The position numbers and the translations under genes were made by a program. Below are positions 51,668 through 61,786 of a stretch of 64,000 nucleotides of DNA, piece after piece. The stretch's first letter is position 1. Each line of letters begins with the position of its first letter. Under the pieces are notes generated by a model. The model worked only from the letters and a program-made list of their open reading frames with translations, did not search any database and was not told where the DNA came from. Source of the DNA: GCA-002727615 sp964442655 (lineage in GTDB: Bacteria > Pseudomonadota > Alphaproteobacteria > TMED109); the NCBI GenBank assembly GCA_964442655.1, contig CAYTZM010000001.1, positions 186,001 to 250,000 on the forward strand, read 5' to 3'.

Positions 51668-53587
51668 ATGTTAATTTTATTAGTTTTTTTTCCATTAATT
51701 GGAGCTATTCTGAGTGGTTTTTTCCCTATATTTTTAGGGAAAAAAGGTGTTGTAATAATACCTACTTGTTTTTGTTTAGCATCTTTTATTTTATCAATAG
51801 TTTTGTTTTATAATGCAATTTTAGGAGATGTTTATACTATTCATTTGGCGACATGGATTAAATCTAGTTTAATAGAGGTTAATTGGGCTCTTCAATTAGA
51901 TATGTTAAGCGCAATTATGTTATTTGTTGTTACGTTGGTGTCTACTCTTATACATATATATTCTATTGGGTATATGAGCCATGACCCACATCAGGCACGT
52001 TTCTTTTCATATTTGTCCTTATTTACTTTTGCAATGCTGATGCTAGTCACTTCTAATAATTTTTTACAATTATTTTTTGGCTGGGAAGGAGTTGGATTAT
52101 GTTCTTATCTTTTAATTGGGTTTTGGTTTAAAAAGCAATCTGCAAATGCGGCAGCTATTAAAGCATTTTTAGTAAATAGAGTTGGTGATTTAGGGTTGAT
52201 TTTAGGAATTTGTCTTATTTACTATAGTTTTAATAGTCTTGAATTTGAGAATATTTTTAATTCAGTAAGTAATATTAAAGGTCAAACTTTTTCATTTTTA
52301 TACTTTAATATACCAATAATAGAATTAATATGTTTCTTATTGTTTATAGGAGCAATGGGTAAATCAGCTCAAATAATTTTACATACTTGGTTAGCGGATG
52401 CGATGGAGGGGCCAACTCCGGTTTCTGCATTAATTCATGCGGCTACTATGGTTACAGCAGGTGTATTTTTAGTAGCAAGATGCTCTTACTTATTTGAATA
52501 TGCGCCTTTTGCATTGTCTTTTGTAACGATTATAGGTGCTATTACTTCAATCTTTGCTGCATATGTAGCAGTAACACAAAACGATATAAAAAAAATAATT
52601 GCTTATTCTACATGTAGCCAGTTAGGTTATATGTTTTTTGCTTGTGGAGTATCAGCGTATTCGGCAAGTATGTTTCATTTGATGACTCATGCTTTCTTTA
52701 AAGCGTTATTATTTTTAGGGGCAGGGTCTGTTATTCACGCATTATCTGATGAACAAGATATTAGAAAAATGGGAGGATTATATAAAGCTCTTCCTTATAC
52801 ATGTATAGGAATGTGGATAGGTTCTTTAGCTTTAGCTGGTTTGCCTCCATTTGCTGGTTTCTTTTCAAAAGATATTATATTAGAAGCAGCTTGGGGAGCA
52901 CATTCAAGTATAGGTTATATAGCTTATATTTTAGGTTTGTTAGCAGCATTGTTAACCGCTTTTTATTCCTGGAAAATTTTATTTATGGTATTTCATGGAA
53001 AACCAAGAGGAGATATTTCCAAAGTACATGAATCTCCTTTAAGCATATTATTTCCTATTGGGGTATTGAGCCTAGGGGCTGTTTTATCAGGATGGTTAGG
53101 TAAGCCTATTATTGATACTCATCATGATTTTTGGAATGAAGCAATTTTAGTATTACAAAATCATAATGCTTTAGAAAATGCACATTATGTTCCAATTATC
53201 ATAAAAATTTTTCCAATAATAGTAGCTTTAATAGGTATATTTTTAGCTTGGTATTTTTATATAAGAAAAACCAACGTGCCTATTTTATTAATAAATAAGT
53301 TTAGTTTTATATATAAATGTTCTTTAAATAAATTTTGGTTTGATGAGATATATGAATTTTTATTTTGTGCTCCCTTAAAAAAGCTAGGTAATATTTTATG
53401 GCAAAAAGGGGATATAGGGTTTATAGACAAATTTGGTCCTGATGGAATAGCGTTAATGTGTAGAAAGTTAGCAACAAAAATTAAAAATATTCAAACAGGC
53501 TATATATATCATTATGCATTTTCAATGTTTATAGGATTGCTTTTATTGTTTACTTGGCAATTTTTTTCTTTTTATGGGTTTAATTAA
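51668..53587 (+). CDS. nuoL: NADH-quinone oxidoreductase subunit L
   Basis: This 639-residue antiporter-like proton pump has 14 or more helices plus the lateral helix near the C-terminus. Landmarks are FFGWEGVGLCSYLLIGFW (key Glu near residue ~139), MEGPTPVSALIHAATMVTAGVFLVAR, KKIIAYSTCSQLGYMFFACG and MTHAFFKALLFLGAGSVIHAL. It is the most distal pump of the membrane arm. Confidence 0.97.
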   Translation: MLILLVFFPLIGAILSGFFPIFLGKKGVVIIPTCFCLASFILSIVLFYNAILGDVYTIHLATWIKSSLIEVNWALQLDMLSAIMLFVVTLVSTLIHIYSIGYMSHDPHQARFFSYLSLFTFAMLMLVTSNNFLQLFFGWEGVGLCSYLLIGFWFKKQSANAAAIKAFLVNRVGDLGLILGICLIYYSFNSLEFENIFNSVSNIKGQTFSFLYFNIPIIELICFLLFIGAMGKSAQIILHTWLADAMEGPTPVSALIHAATMVTAGVFLVARCSYLFEYAPFALSFVTIIGAITSIFAAYVAVTQNDIKKIIAYSTCSQLGYMFFACGVSAYSASMFHLMTHAFFKALLFLGAGSVIHALSDEQDIRKMGGLYKALPYTCIGMWIGSLALAGLPPFAGFFSKDIILEAAWGAHSSIGYIAYILGLLAALLTAFYSWKILFMVFHGKPRGDISKVHESPLSILFPIGVLSLGAVLSGWLGKPIIDTHHDFWNEAILVLQNHNALENAHYVPIIIKIFPIIVALIGIFLAWYFYIRKTNVPILLINKFSFIYKCSLNKFWFDEIYEFLFCAPLKKLGNILWQKGDIGFIDKFGPDGIALMCRKLATKIKNIQTGYIYHYAFSMFIGLLLLFTWQFFSFYGFN

Positions 53588-53590
53588 GAT

Positions 53591-55084
53591 ATGACTAATT
53601 GGCCTATTCTCTCATTAATGATTTTTATTCCATTATTTGGAGCTTTTATAATTGGATTAATTGATGGTGAAGATAAAGCTATAAATAAAAATAGTAAAAT
53701 GGTGGCAATATGGACATCTTTTGTTGTTTTTATTTTATCTTTATTTATGTGGTTAGTTTTTCCTAATAATCCTGGGTTTTATTTTATAGAAGAAGTACCT
53801 ATTTTCTCTTCAGTTGGAATATCTTATAGGCTTGGAATTGATGGTATATCTATGCTGTTTATAGTGCTTTCAGCTTTTTTAACACCTATTTGTATTTTAG
53901 CTAGTTGGAAATCTGTTAAAGAGAGAATTAAGGAATATATGATTTTATTCCTAATTTTAGAATCTTTGATGATAGGAACTTTTTCTGCTCTAGATTTATT
54001 ATTATTTTATATATTTTTTGAAGCTTTATTAATACCTATGTTTTTGATAATAGGTATATGGGGAGGACCAAGAAGAATTTATGCCGCATTTAAATTCTTT
54101 TTTTATACCTTAGCAGGTTCTGTTTTATTTCTTATTGCTATAATTCTTATGGCATATAATTCGGGAACATTTGATGTGAGAGAATTATTAATTCATGACT
54201 TTTCCTATAATTTGCAATTAATCTTATGGCCTGCTTTATTTCTTTCTTTTGCTGTAAAAACTCCTATGTGGCCATTTCATACGTGGCTTCCAGATGCACA
54301 TGTTGAAGCTCCAACTGCAGGTTCTGTAATTTTAGCTGGAGTATTATTAAAAGTAGGAGGTTATGGATTTTTAAGATTTTCGATACCAATGTTACCTAGT
54401 GCTAGTGATTATTATAGTGGTTTTGTTTTTGTTTTAGGAGTAATAGCAGTAATTTATGCTTCTTTAGTAGCTTTAATGCAGAAGGATATGAAAAAATTAA
54501 TAGCTTATTCGTCTGTAGCACATATGGGATATGTTATTATAGGTCTATTTACTTTTAGACGAGAAGGAATAGATGGAGCAATTATTCAAATGCTTAGTCA
54601 TGGAGTTGTATCTGCTGCTTTATTTTTATGTATAGGAGTTTTATATGATAGACAGCATTCCAGATTAATTGCTGATTATGGTGGAGTAGTTGAAAAAATG
54701 CCAAAATTTGCATTATTTTTTATGGTGTTTTTGTTGGCTTCTGTAGGTTTGCCTGGAACTAGTGGTTTTGTAGGTGAAGTGTTGGTTTTGATTGCAGCAT
54801 ATAAGGTCAATGCGTATTTAGCATTTTTTATTGGATTAGGAATAATATTAGGAGCTGCATATATGTTATGGCTATATAAAAGAGTAATTTTTGGAGTTGT
54901 TAAAAATAATGAAATTTTGAAATTAAAAGATTTAGAATATAGAGAGGTTTTTATATTTCTTTCTTTAGCTATAGCTGTGTTTTGGATAGGAATATATCCA
55001 GAGAGTTTTTTATTAGAATTTAGAGAAGATGTTGTTCATATGGTTGATAATTTTAATAACAAAGTATTATTAATAAATAATTAA
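53591..55084 (+). CDS. nuoM: NADH-quinone oxidoreductase subunit M
   Basis: This 497-residue antiporter-like subunit has YRLGIDGISMLFIVLSAFLTPI, the key glutamate region YIFFEALLIPMFLIIGIWG, MWPFHTWLPDAHVEAPTAGSVILAGVLLKVGGYG and KKLIAYSSVAHMGYVIIGLF. It is about the usual length. It lies three bases after nuoL and 17 before nuoN. Confidence 0.97.
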   Translation: MTNWPILSLMIFIPLFGAFIIGLIDGEDKAINKNSKMVAIWTSFVVFILSLFMWLVFPNNPGFYFIEEVPIFSSVGISYRLGIDGISMLFIVLSAFLTPICILASWKSVKERIKEYMILFLILESLMIGTFSALDLLLFYIFFEALLIPMFLIIGIWGGPRRIYAAFKFFFYTLAGSVLFLIAIILMAYNSGTFDVRELLIHDFSYNLQLILWPALFLSFAVKTPMWPFHTWLPDAHVEAPTAGSVILAGVLLKVGGYGFLRFSIPMLPSASDYYSGFVFVLGVIAVIYASLVALMQKDMKKLIAYSSVAHMGYVIIGLFTFRREGIDGAIIQMLSHGVVSAALFLCIGVLYDRQHSRLIADYGGVVEKMPKFALFFMVFLLASVGLPGTSGFVGEVLVLIAAYKVNAYLAFFIGLGIILGAAYMLWLYKRVIFGVVKNNEILKLKDLEYREVFIFLSLAIAVFWIGIYPESFLLEFREDVVHMVDNFNNKVLLINN

Positions 55085-55101
55085 AAATACTGGAGAATGC
55101 T

Positions 55102-56562
55102 TTGAATTTAATTTTAGAAAATAATGGTTTTTTTATTGCATTACCAGAAATATTTTTATCTTTATGGATATTATTATTTATTCCATTAGGAGTTTTTTCT
55201 GGTGGAGAAAATCAGGTAAGGCAATCATACTTTTCTTTATATTCTATATTAGGATTAATGGGTGCTTTTGCCTTATTAATTTCAGGAGATTATAGAGCAG
55301 CAAGAGCATTTAATGATCTAATTGTTGTAGATAGATTAGTAATTTATATGAAGTCTTTAGTATTATTGTGTGGAATATTAATTTTAATTGTTTCTGAAAA
55401 ATATAGAACTATAGAAAAATTATATTTTTTTGAATATCCTGTTTTAATTCTTTTTTCTATTTTAGGAATGTTAATTATGATATCTGCAAACAATTTTATT
55501 ACTTTATATATGGGCTTGGAATTACAATCTTTGTCATTATATGTACTAGCTGCATTAAAAAAAGATTCTCAAAAGTCTACAGAAGCAGGTTTAAAATACT
55601 TTATATTAGGAGCATTAGCTTCTGGTTTTTTATTATTTGGAGTCTCTCTTCTTTTTGGAATTGCAGGAACCACATCATTTACAGAACTAAGTATATATTT
55701 TTCCAAACAAAGTTTTGATTCTCCATTATTGGTTTTATCCATTGTAATGATTTTATCAGCAATTGCTTTTAAAATTTCAATAGCCCCCTTTCATATGTGG
55801 ACGCCAGATGTTTATGAAGGGGCTCCTACTTCTATTACAGCTTTTTTTGCAGTTGTTCCAAAAATAGCGGCTTTCGCAATACTTATTAGAATATTGTTCA
55901 TTTCCTTTATAGAAATATCTTACATATGGCAGCAAATATTATTATTAATGGCTATTCTTTCTATATTTGTAGGTTCTTTTGGGGCTTTACTTCAGGACAA
56001 TATTAAAAGGCTTATGGCTTATAGTACAATTGGAAATATTGGATTTGTTTTATTAGCGTTGTCTATGGCAACACCTGTTGGTTTAGAGAGTTCTTTAATT
56101 TATATTACAATATATATTATTTCGTCTTTAGGTGTTTTTACTTTTATTTTGTCAATGGAAAAAGAACATGTGTTTTTAGATGAAATATCTAGTTTTTCTG
56201 GTATGGCAAAAAATAATCCTTTCTATGCCTTCTGTTTTGCTATTTTACTGTTATCTTTAGCTGGATTACCTCCTTTAGCTGGTTTTTTTGCTAAATTTTA
56301 TGTTTTTAGAGCTGTAGTGTATGAAGGTATGATTTGGGTAGCAGTTTTAGGAGTAATAGGGAGTGTTGTTTCTGCATATTATTATCTAAAAATAGTAAAG
56401 ATAATGTATTTAGACGAAGGCGAAGATTCTATAAAAATAGAGTCTAAGAATTATATAAAGTGTATTCTTGGATTCAGCGCTATAGCTATTTTATTTTTTA
56501 TTTTCTATGCTGAAACTATAGTTAATTTATGTAATTATGTTAGTAAGGCAGTGGTTTTGTGA
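55102..56562 (+). CDS. nuoN: NADH-quinone oxidoreductase subunit N
   Basis: This 486-residue antiporter-like subunit has NNFITLYMGLELQSLSLYVLAAL, FKISIAPFHMWTPDVYEGAPTSITAFFAVVPKIAAFA and KRLMAYSTIGNIGFVLLAL. The start is TTG at 55102, with GGAG about seven bases upstream. It is the third and innermost pump-type subunit. Its stop overlaps the GTG start of birA, linking complex I and biotin ligase expression. Confidence 0.97.
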   Translation: MNLILENNGFFIALPEIFLSLWILLFIPLGVFSGGENQVRQSYFSLYSILGLMGAFALLISGDYRAARAFNDLIVVDRLVIYMKSLVLLCGILILIVSEKYRTIEKLYFFEYPVLILFSILGMLIMISANNFITLYMGLELQSLSLYVLAALKKDSQKSTEAGLKYFILGALASGFLLFGVSLLFGIAGTTSFTELSIYFSKQSFDSPLLVLSIVMILSAIAFKISIAPFHMWTPDVYEGAPTSITAFFAVVPKIAAFAILIRILFISFIEISYIWQQILLLMAILSIFVGSFGALLQDNIKRLMAYSTIGNIGFVLLALSMATPVGLESSLIYITIYIISSLGVFTFILSMEKEHVFLDEISSFSGMAKNNPFYAFCFAILLLSLAGLPPLAGFFAKFYVFRAVVYEGMIWVAVLGVIGSVVSAYYYLKIVKIMYLDEGEDSIKIESKNYIKCILGFSAIAILFFIFYAETIVNLCNYVSKAVVL

Positions 56563-57311
56563 TTTATGCAAAAAATATTCCTGATGTATATAACTTAATT
56601 GAATATGACATAGTGGATTCAACTATGATTACTCTTAAAGAATTAGTTAAGGAGGGAGCAAAAGTTGGGACTATAGTTTCTGCAAAAAAACAATATAATG
56701 GAAGAGGAAGACATGGAAGAAAGTGGATTTCTCCGGAAGGTAATTTGTATTTTTCATTTTTGAGGCAAGCTGAAAATAAAAAGTTTAAAAATGTTTTTGC
56801 TCCAGTTTTTATTACTGCGGTTGCTTTAGCAGAAACAATAAGTTTAATTTCTAAAAAAAAAATATTACCAATATTAAAATGGCCTAATGATGTTTTAATT
56901 AATAACTCAAAAGTAGCTGGTATATTAATTGAGAGTTTTAATAATAATGGTAATGACCTATTAAATATAGGTGTAGGTATAAATATAAAATCTAATCCTA
57001 CGAATACTATATACTCAGCTACAAATTTGTATAATGAAAATATTGAAGTGCCTAGAGAAGTTGTCTTAAATTGTTTTTTTAATTGTTTATATGCTACAGA
57101 GCAGATATTTTTATCTCAAGGAATAAAAGAAATTTTTAGACTTTGGCTAAGTTATTCGTATAAAGTCGGTACTAAGATTGGGGTTAAAATTGGAGAAAAT
57201 AGAATTGAAGGTTCTTTTAATGGGTTAGATAGTGATGGAAGTTTATTACTAGTAAAAGATTCAGGTGAGGAATTAACAATTTTAACAGGAGATGTTTTTT
57301 ATTATGATTGA
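56559..57311 (+). CDS. birA: biotin--[acetyl-CoA-carboxylase] ligase
   Basis: This 250-residue ligase has the biotin/adenylate-binding KKQYNGRGRHGRKWISPEGNLYFSFL (residues ~44-70), LKWPNDVLINNSKVAGILIE and a small C-terminal SH3-like domain. There is no N-terminal winged-helix domain, so it is the ligase-only form and not a biotin-operon repressor. Start is GTG at 56559, overlapping the nuoN stop. It biotinylates acetyl- or propionyl-CoA carboxylase carrier proteins. Confidence 0.94.
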   Translation: MIYAKNIPDVYNLIEYDIVDSTMITLKELVKEGAKVGTIVSAKKQYNGRGRHGRKWISPEGNLYFSFLRQAENKKFKNVFAPVFITAVALAETISLISKKKILPILKWPNDVLINNSKVAGILIESFNNNGNDLLNIGVGINIKSNPTNTIYSATNLYNENIEVPREVVLNCFFNCLYATEQIFLSQGIKEIFRLWLSYSYKVGTKIGVKIGENRIEGSFNGLDSDGSLLLVKDSGEELTILTGDVFYYD

Positions 57312-58089
57312 TAATAATATTATGGTCGTTGATGTAGGAAATACTAATACAGTTTTTGCATTGATTAGTGCGAAGGGTATTTATAAAAAATGGAGGCTTT
57401 CCACTATAACCAATAGAACAGCAGATGAGTATAAAATTATTATTGATTCATTTTTATTAAATAAAGTTAATAAAAATACTATAACTAATATTATAATTTC
57501 TTCAGTTGTTCCTTCTGTTGTTTATGAATTAAAAACCTGTATACGTAATATTTTTTCTATAGATGCAAAAATTATTGGTACAGATATTATTCCAGATATT
57601 AATATTTTATTAAATAGGCCTGAAGAGGTAGGTACAGATAGATTAGTTAATAGTTTAGCTACTTATAAGTTGTATGGAGGAGAAAAAATTATTATTGATT
57701 TTGGTACTGCAACAACTTTTGATGTTATAGATGGTAAAGGTTCTTATTTAGGAGGTGTAATTGCTCCAGGCGTATTATTGTCTATGGATGCTTTAGATAA
57801 GGCTACAGCTAGGCTTCCTAGAATAGCTATTTCTAAGCCCAAAAATGTAATAGGAAAGAATACAGAGGAAGCAATGAAATCAGGCATTTATTGGGGTTAT
57901 ATTGGTTTGTTAGAAGGGATAATTAAAAAAATTAGAGAAGACAATAAATTGAAAATGTCAGTCATAGCTACGGGTGGTTTGGCTCCTTTATTTAAAGTTA
58001 ATAGTGCTCAAATAGAAATTGTTGATGAAGATTTAACATTAAAAGGTATAGCTCTTTCTTGGAATTCAAAATTGACTGTATTTAATTAA
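57304..58089 (+). CDS. coaX: type III pantothenate kinase
   Basis: This ~261-residue ASKHA-fold kinase has the phosphate-1 loop MVVDVGNTNTVFAL, catalytic/pantothenate region PEEVGTDRLVNSLATYKLYG and IIDFGTATTFDVIDGKGSYLGGVIAPG. It phosphorylates pantothenate in the first step of CoA synthesis and is insensitive to CoA feedback. ATG 57304 with AGGAGATG ~10 bases upstream is preferred over the earlier frame start; it overlaps the birA end by eight bases. The birA-coaX pairing is common in alphaproteobacteria. Confidence 0.94.
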   Translation: MIDNNIMVVDVGNTNTVFALISAKGIYKKWRLSTITNRTADEYKIIIDSFLLNKVNKNTITNIIISSVVPSVVYELKTCIRNIFSIDAKIIGTDIIPDINILLNRPEEVGTDRLVNSLATYKLYGGEKIIIDFGTATTFDVIDGKGSYLGGVIAPGVLLSMDALDKATARLPRIAISKPKNVIGKNTEEAMKSGIYWGYIGLLEGIIKKIREDNKLKMSVIATGGLAPLFKVNSAQIEIVDEDLTLKGIALSWNSKLTVFN

Positions 58090-59756
58090 TGGATTTGCCA
58101 AATCCTAAATCAGATGAATTATATTTTTTGCCTTTAGGTGGTTCAGGTGAAATTGGAATGAACTTTAATATGTATGGTTCTGATGGTCAGTGGTTGATTG
58201 TAGATTGTGGAGTTACATTTGGTGATAGTAGTTATGGTTCTATTGATATTTCCATGCCAGATATTATTTCAATCGAAAAATATAAAGATAAAATTTCTGG
58301 GCTTTTGTTAACTCATGCCCATGAAGATCATATAGGAGCTGTTCATTATTTATGGCCCTATTTAAAGTGTCCAGTATACGCAACTGAATTTGCAGCTGAA
58401 ATTTTACGAAGAAAATTATCAGAAGTAGGCTTAAAAGATGAAGTTGATATAAATATAGTACGCTTAAGTTCTAAATACAGAATAGGAATATTTAATATTG
58501 AAATGATTAGTATGACACATTCTATTTTAGAACCATCATCATTATTAATAGAAACTTCTGCTGGCAAAGTTTTTCATACAGGAGATTGGAAGATAGATAA
58601 TAAACCTCAAATGGGAGAAGGGTTAGATAATAAAAGACTTAAGAAACTATCTAAGCAAAATGTTTTAGCCATGGTGTGTGATTCTACAAATATTTTTTTA
58701 AATGGTAATTCAGGATCTGAAGAAGATGTTATACTTCCAATAACTAAAATTATAAAAGAAAGTAAAAATAAAGTATTAGTGAGTACTTTTGCTTCAAATA
58801 TAGTTAGGTTAAGAACAATTACAAAGATAGGTTTATCTTTAGGCAGAAAAGTTGCATTAGTAGGTCAATCAATGTGTAGAATGGTGGATGTAGCAAAACA
58901 ATGTGGTTATTTACATGATTTGCCAGCATTTATTTCTGAAAAAAACATAAAATCAGTGGCTAGTGACAAGCTATTAGTTATATGTACGGGATCGCAAGGG
59001 GAAGAAAGAGGAGCTTTAAATAGAATAGCTAATGGGAATCATAAAGATGTTACAATTAATAAAGGAGATAAAGTAGTTTTTTCTTCAAGAGTTATTCCAG
59101 GAAATGAAGTAGCTATATCTCTTATGCAAAATAAGTTATCTGAATTAGGAGCTGATATAATAGAATCTAATGAAGAAAATTTAATACATGTGAGTGGTCA
59201 TCCTGCTAAAGAAGAATTATCTGAAATGTATTCTTGGGTGAGGCCAAATACTTTAATAGCTGTACATGGAGAAGCTAGGCATATAAATGCTCATGTTAAA
59301 CATGCAAAAGAACAACAAATCTCTAATGCTCTTGCAGGAAAGAATGGTTTTTTAATCAAACTTTCTCCAGGGGACCCAAGATATGTAGGTGAATTAGAAT
59401 CAGGTAGGTTAGTAATAGATGGTAATGATTTGATAAGTAGAAATTCTGATGTTTTTAAAATAAGAAATAAAATGATGTATAATGGAACTGTTTTTATTGT
59501 GCTTATATTAGATAAATTTTTTCATTTATTAAAAATACCAAGCGTTATAACTGAGGGATTAATAGAAGTAACAGAGGAAGAAGATCCTACAAAAATTATT
59601 AAAGATTTTTTAATTAATGAAATTAAAGTTTATTCTAAAACTAAAAATTTTGATAAACAATACATAACTGATACATTAACAAATTCTATAAAAAGATTTA
59701 TTAAAAAAGAGTATTCAAAACGACCAGTAGTAAAAGTAGAAATTGTAGTTAATTAA
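58089..59756 (+). CDS. rnj: ribonuclease J
   Basis: This 555-residue metallo-beta-lactamase/beta-CASP nuclease has the zinc motif LTHAHEDHIGAVHYLWP (H76, H78, D80, H81), MTHSILEPSSL, HTGDWKIDNKPQMG and the beta-CASP block CDSTN...VSTFASNIVRL, with VSGHPAKEELSEMYSWVRPN. A C-terminal domain completes the protein. It acts as endo- and 5'-3' exonuclease in RNA maturation. It starts at the coaX stop (TAATG). Confidence 0.94.
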   Translation: MDLPNPKSDELYFLPLGGSGEIGMNFNMYGSDGQWLIVDCGVTFGDSSYGSIDISMPDIISIEKYKDKISGLLLTHAHEDHIGAVHYLWPYLKCPVYATEFAAEILRRKLSEVGLKDEVDINIVRLSSKYRIGIFNIEMISMTHSILEPSSLLIETSAGKVFHTGDWKIDNKPQMGEGLDNKRLKKLSKQNVLAMVCDSTNIFLNGNSGSEEDVILPITKIIKESKNKVLVSTFASNIVRLRTITKIGLSLGRKVALVGQSMCRMVDVAKQCGYLHDLPAFISEKNIKSVASDKLLVICTGSQGEERGALNRIANGNHKDVTINKGDKVVFSSRVIPGNEVAISLMQNKLSELGADIIESNEENLIHVSGHPAKEELSEMYSWVRPNTLIAVHGEARHINAHVKHAKEQQISNALAGKNGFLIKLSPGDPRYVGELESGRLVIDGNDLISRNSDVFKIRNKMMYNGTVFIVLILDKFFHLLKIPSVITEGLIEVTEEEDPTKIIKDFLINEIKVYSKTKNFDKQYITDTLTNSIKRFIKKEYSKRPVVKVEIVVN

Positions 59757-59770
59757 GTTTGAGGATTAAG

Positions 59771-60178
59771 ATGATAGGAAAGTTAAATCATGTAGCTATT
59801 GCTGTTCCTTCGGTTAAAAATTCGGCAAAGCAATATAAAGAATTATTGGGGGCTAAAATATCTGAAGAATTAGAACTGCCTGATCAAGGTGTAAAAACTA
59901 TATTTGTAGAGCTTGATAATACCAAAATTGAATTTATTGAGCCTTTGGGAAGTAATTCCCCTATAAAGAAATATTTAGATAAAAAACCATTGGGAGGAAT
60001 GCACCATATTTGTTATGAAGTTAAAGATATAGAATTTGCTATCAAAAAGTTAGTTCAAAATGGAGCTATTATTTTAGGAAATGGAAAGCCAAGTATAGGA
60101 GCTCATGGTAAACCTGTAATTTTTTTACATCCAAAGAATTTTAGTGGAACTTTAATTGAATTAGAAGAGGTTAAATAA
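59771..60178 (+). CDS. mce: methylmalonyl-CoA epimerase
   Basis: This ~135-residue VOC-fold enzyme begins MIGKLNHVAIAVPSVKNSAKQYKELLGAKIS, with metal ligands expected in HVAIAV, VKTIFVELDN, GMHHICYEV and GTLIELEEV. ATG 59771 with GAGGAT at four bases is chosen over the TTG at 59759. It interconverts the two forms of methylmalonyl-CoA, linking propionyl-CoA oxidation to succinyl-CoA. The mutase and propionyl-CoA carboxylase are not in this window. Confidence 0.92.
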   Translation: MIGKLNHVAIAVPSVKNSAKQYKELLGAKISEELELPDQGVKTIFVELDNTKIEFIEPLGSNSPIKKYLDKKPLGGMHHICYEVKDIEFAIKKLVQNGAIILGNGKPSIGAHGKPVIFLHPKNFSGTLIELEEVK

Positions 60179-60411
60179 TGAGTTACTTCGAGTGGTTTGT
60201 TATTTATATTGTAATATGGTGGGTTTTGTTTTTCATATTTTTGCCAATAGGTATTAGAAAATCGAATACTAAGGTTTTAGGACAAGATAGTGGGGCCCCA
60301 GAAAAGACTTATTTATGGAAAAAATTTATAGTAGTTAGTATTTTAGCTTTATTATTAACTTTAATTATAGTTTATGTGATTAATAATAATCTTATAAGCA
60401 TTATTAGTTAG
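60178..60411 (+). CDS. DUF1467 family small membrane protein
   Basis: This 77-residue protein has two hydrophobic segments (residues ~7-25 and ~52-72) around a short polar loop with LPIGIRK and GQDSGAPEKTYLWKKF. Its size, layout and placement between mce and proS match DUF1467 proteins of alphaproteobacteria. No function is known. The start overlaps the mce stop. Confidence 0.86.
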   Translation: MSYFEWFVIYIVIWWVLFFIFLPIGIRKSNTKVLGQDSGAPEKTYLWKKFIVVSILALLLTLIIVYVINNNLISIIS

Positions 60412-60442
60412 TACTGTTTAATATTTTTATTTTGAGGATGTA

Positions 60443-61786
60443 ATGAGAAGAAGTAATTATTTTATGCCTACAATTAAAGAAAATCCTTCCGAGGCAAAGA
60501 TCGTTTCTCATAGATTGATGCTACGATCAGGAATGATAAGACAATCATCATCTGGTATTTATTCATGGCTTCCTTTAGGATTGAGAGTTTTAAAAAGAAT
60601 TGAAGGCATTATTAGACGAGAACAAGACCTTATAGCACAAGAAATTTTAATGCCTACTATTCAAGATTCAGAAATATGGAAAAAATCAGGAAGGTTTAAT
60701 GGTTATGGCAAGGAAATGTTAACTTTCAAGGATAGACATGATCATGAGTTACTTTATGGACCTACTAATGAAGAGTTGATAACAGACATTTTTGCTAAAA
60801 ACGTAATTAGCTATAAAAGTCTTCCCTTAAATTTATATCATATTCAATGGAAGTTTAGAGATGAAATTAGACCTAGATTTGGAGTTATGAGAGGAAGAGA
60901 ATTTTTGATGAAGGATGCTTATTCATTTGATGTAGGTAAGGATAATGCAATTCTATCTTATAATAAAATGTTTTTAAATTATTTAAATATATTTAATAAA
61001 ATAGGTCTTAAGGCTCTTCCTATTATAGCAGATACAGGACCGATAGGTGGAGACCTTAGTCATGAGTTTATAATACTTGCAGATAATGGTGAATCAGAAA
61101 TTTATTATGATAAATCCATTTTAAATGAAGAAATTCCTAATGTTAATTATTCTGATCATGATGACATAAATAAAATAGTTTCCAAATGGACTTCATATTA
61201 TACAGCATCAGATAATAAGTATAAAGAAGAAGATTTTTTTAATTCTGTAACTGAAAAAAATAGATCTGTTGGAAGAGGAATTGAAGTTGGTCATTTATTT
61301 TATTTTGGGAAAAAATATTCAGATTCTTTAAAAGCAAATATAACTTCAAAAGAAGGAAAAAATATTTCTGTTAGTATGGGGTCATATGGAATAGGAGTAT
61401 CAAGATTAGTGGGTGCTGTTATAGATGTTTATAATGACGATAAAGGAATTTGTTGGCCAGAAAGTGTTGCTCCATATTTATTTGGAATAATTAATTTTAA
61501 GCAAAATGATAAAGAATGCAGTAAAGTATGTAATGAGATATATGAGAGATTAAATAATTTAGGTTTGTCAGTTTTATATGATGATAGAGATGAAAGTGCC
61601 GGAATTAAATTAGCTGAAATGGATTTGATAGGTATTCCAAATCAAATAAGAATAGGGCCGCGCGGAATTTCAAAGGGTTTAATAGAATTAGTTCATAGAA
61701 AAGATGGTAGTACTAAGGAGTTTAGTATTTCAGAATTATGTAATTATTTAGATAATTTTCTTATAGGAAACGGAATTGTTTTTTAA
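60443..61786 (+). CDS. proS: prolyl-tRNA synthetase (short alphaproteobacterial form)
   Basis: This 447-residue class II synthetase has LRSGMIRQSSSGIYSWLPLGLRVLKRIEGIIR at the N-terminus, motif 2 region YHIQWKFRDEIRPRFGVMRGREFLMKDAYSFD, motif 3 GSYGIGVSRLVGAVID and an anticodon-binding C-terminal domain (VLYDDRDESAGIKLAEMDLIGIPNQI). The ~180-residue INS editing domain between motifs 2 and 3 is absent, as usual for this group. TTGAGGATG precedes the ATG. Confidence 0.95.
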   Translation: MRRSNYFMPTIKENPSEAKIVSHRLMLRSGMIRQSSSGIYSWLPLGLRVLKRIEGIIRREQDLIAQEILMPTIQDSEIWKKSGRFNGYGKEMLTFKDRHDHELLYGPTNEELITDIFAKNVISYKSLPLNLYHIQWKFRDEIRPRFGVMRGREFLMKDAYSFDVGKDNAILSYNKMFLNYLNIFNKIGLKALPIIADTGPIGGDLSHEFIILADNGESEIYYDKSILNEEIPNVNYSDHDDINKIVSKWTSYYTASDNKYKEEDFFNSVTEKNRSVGRGIEVGHLFYFGKKYSDSLKANITSKEGKNISVSMGSYGIGVSRLVGAVIDVYNDDKGICWPESVAPYLFGIINFKQNDKECSKVCNEIYERLNNLGLSVLYDDRDESAGIKLAEMDLIGIPNQIRIGPRGISKGLIELVHRKDGSTKEFSISELCNYLDNFLIGNGIVF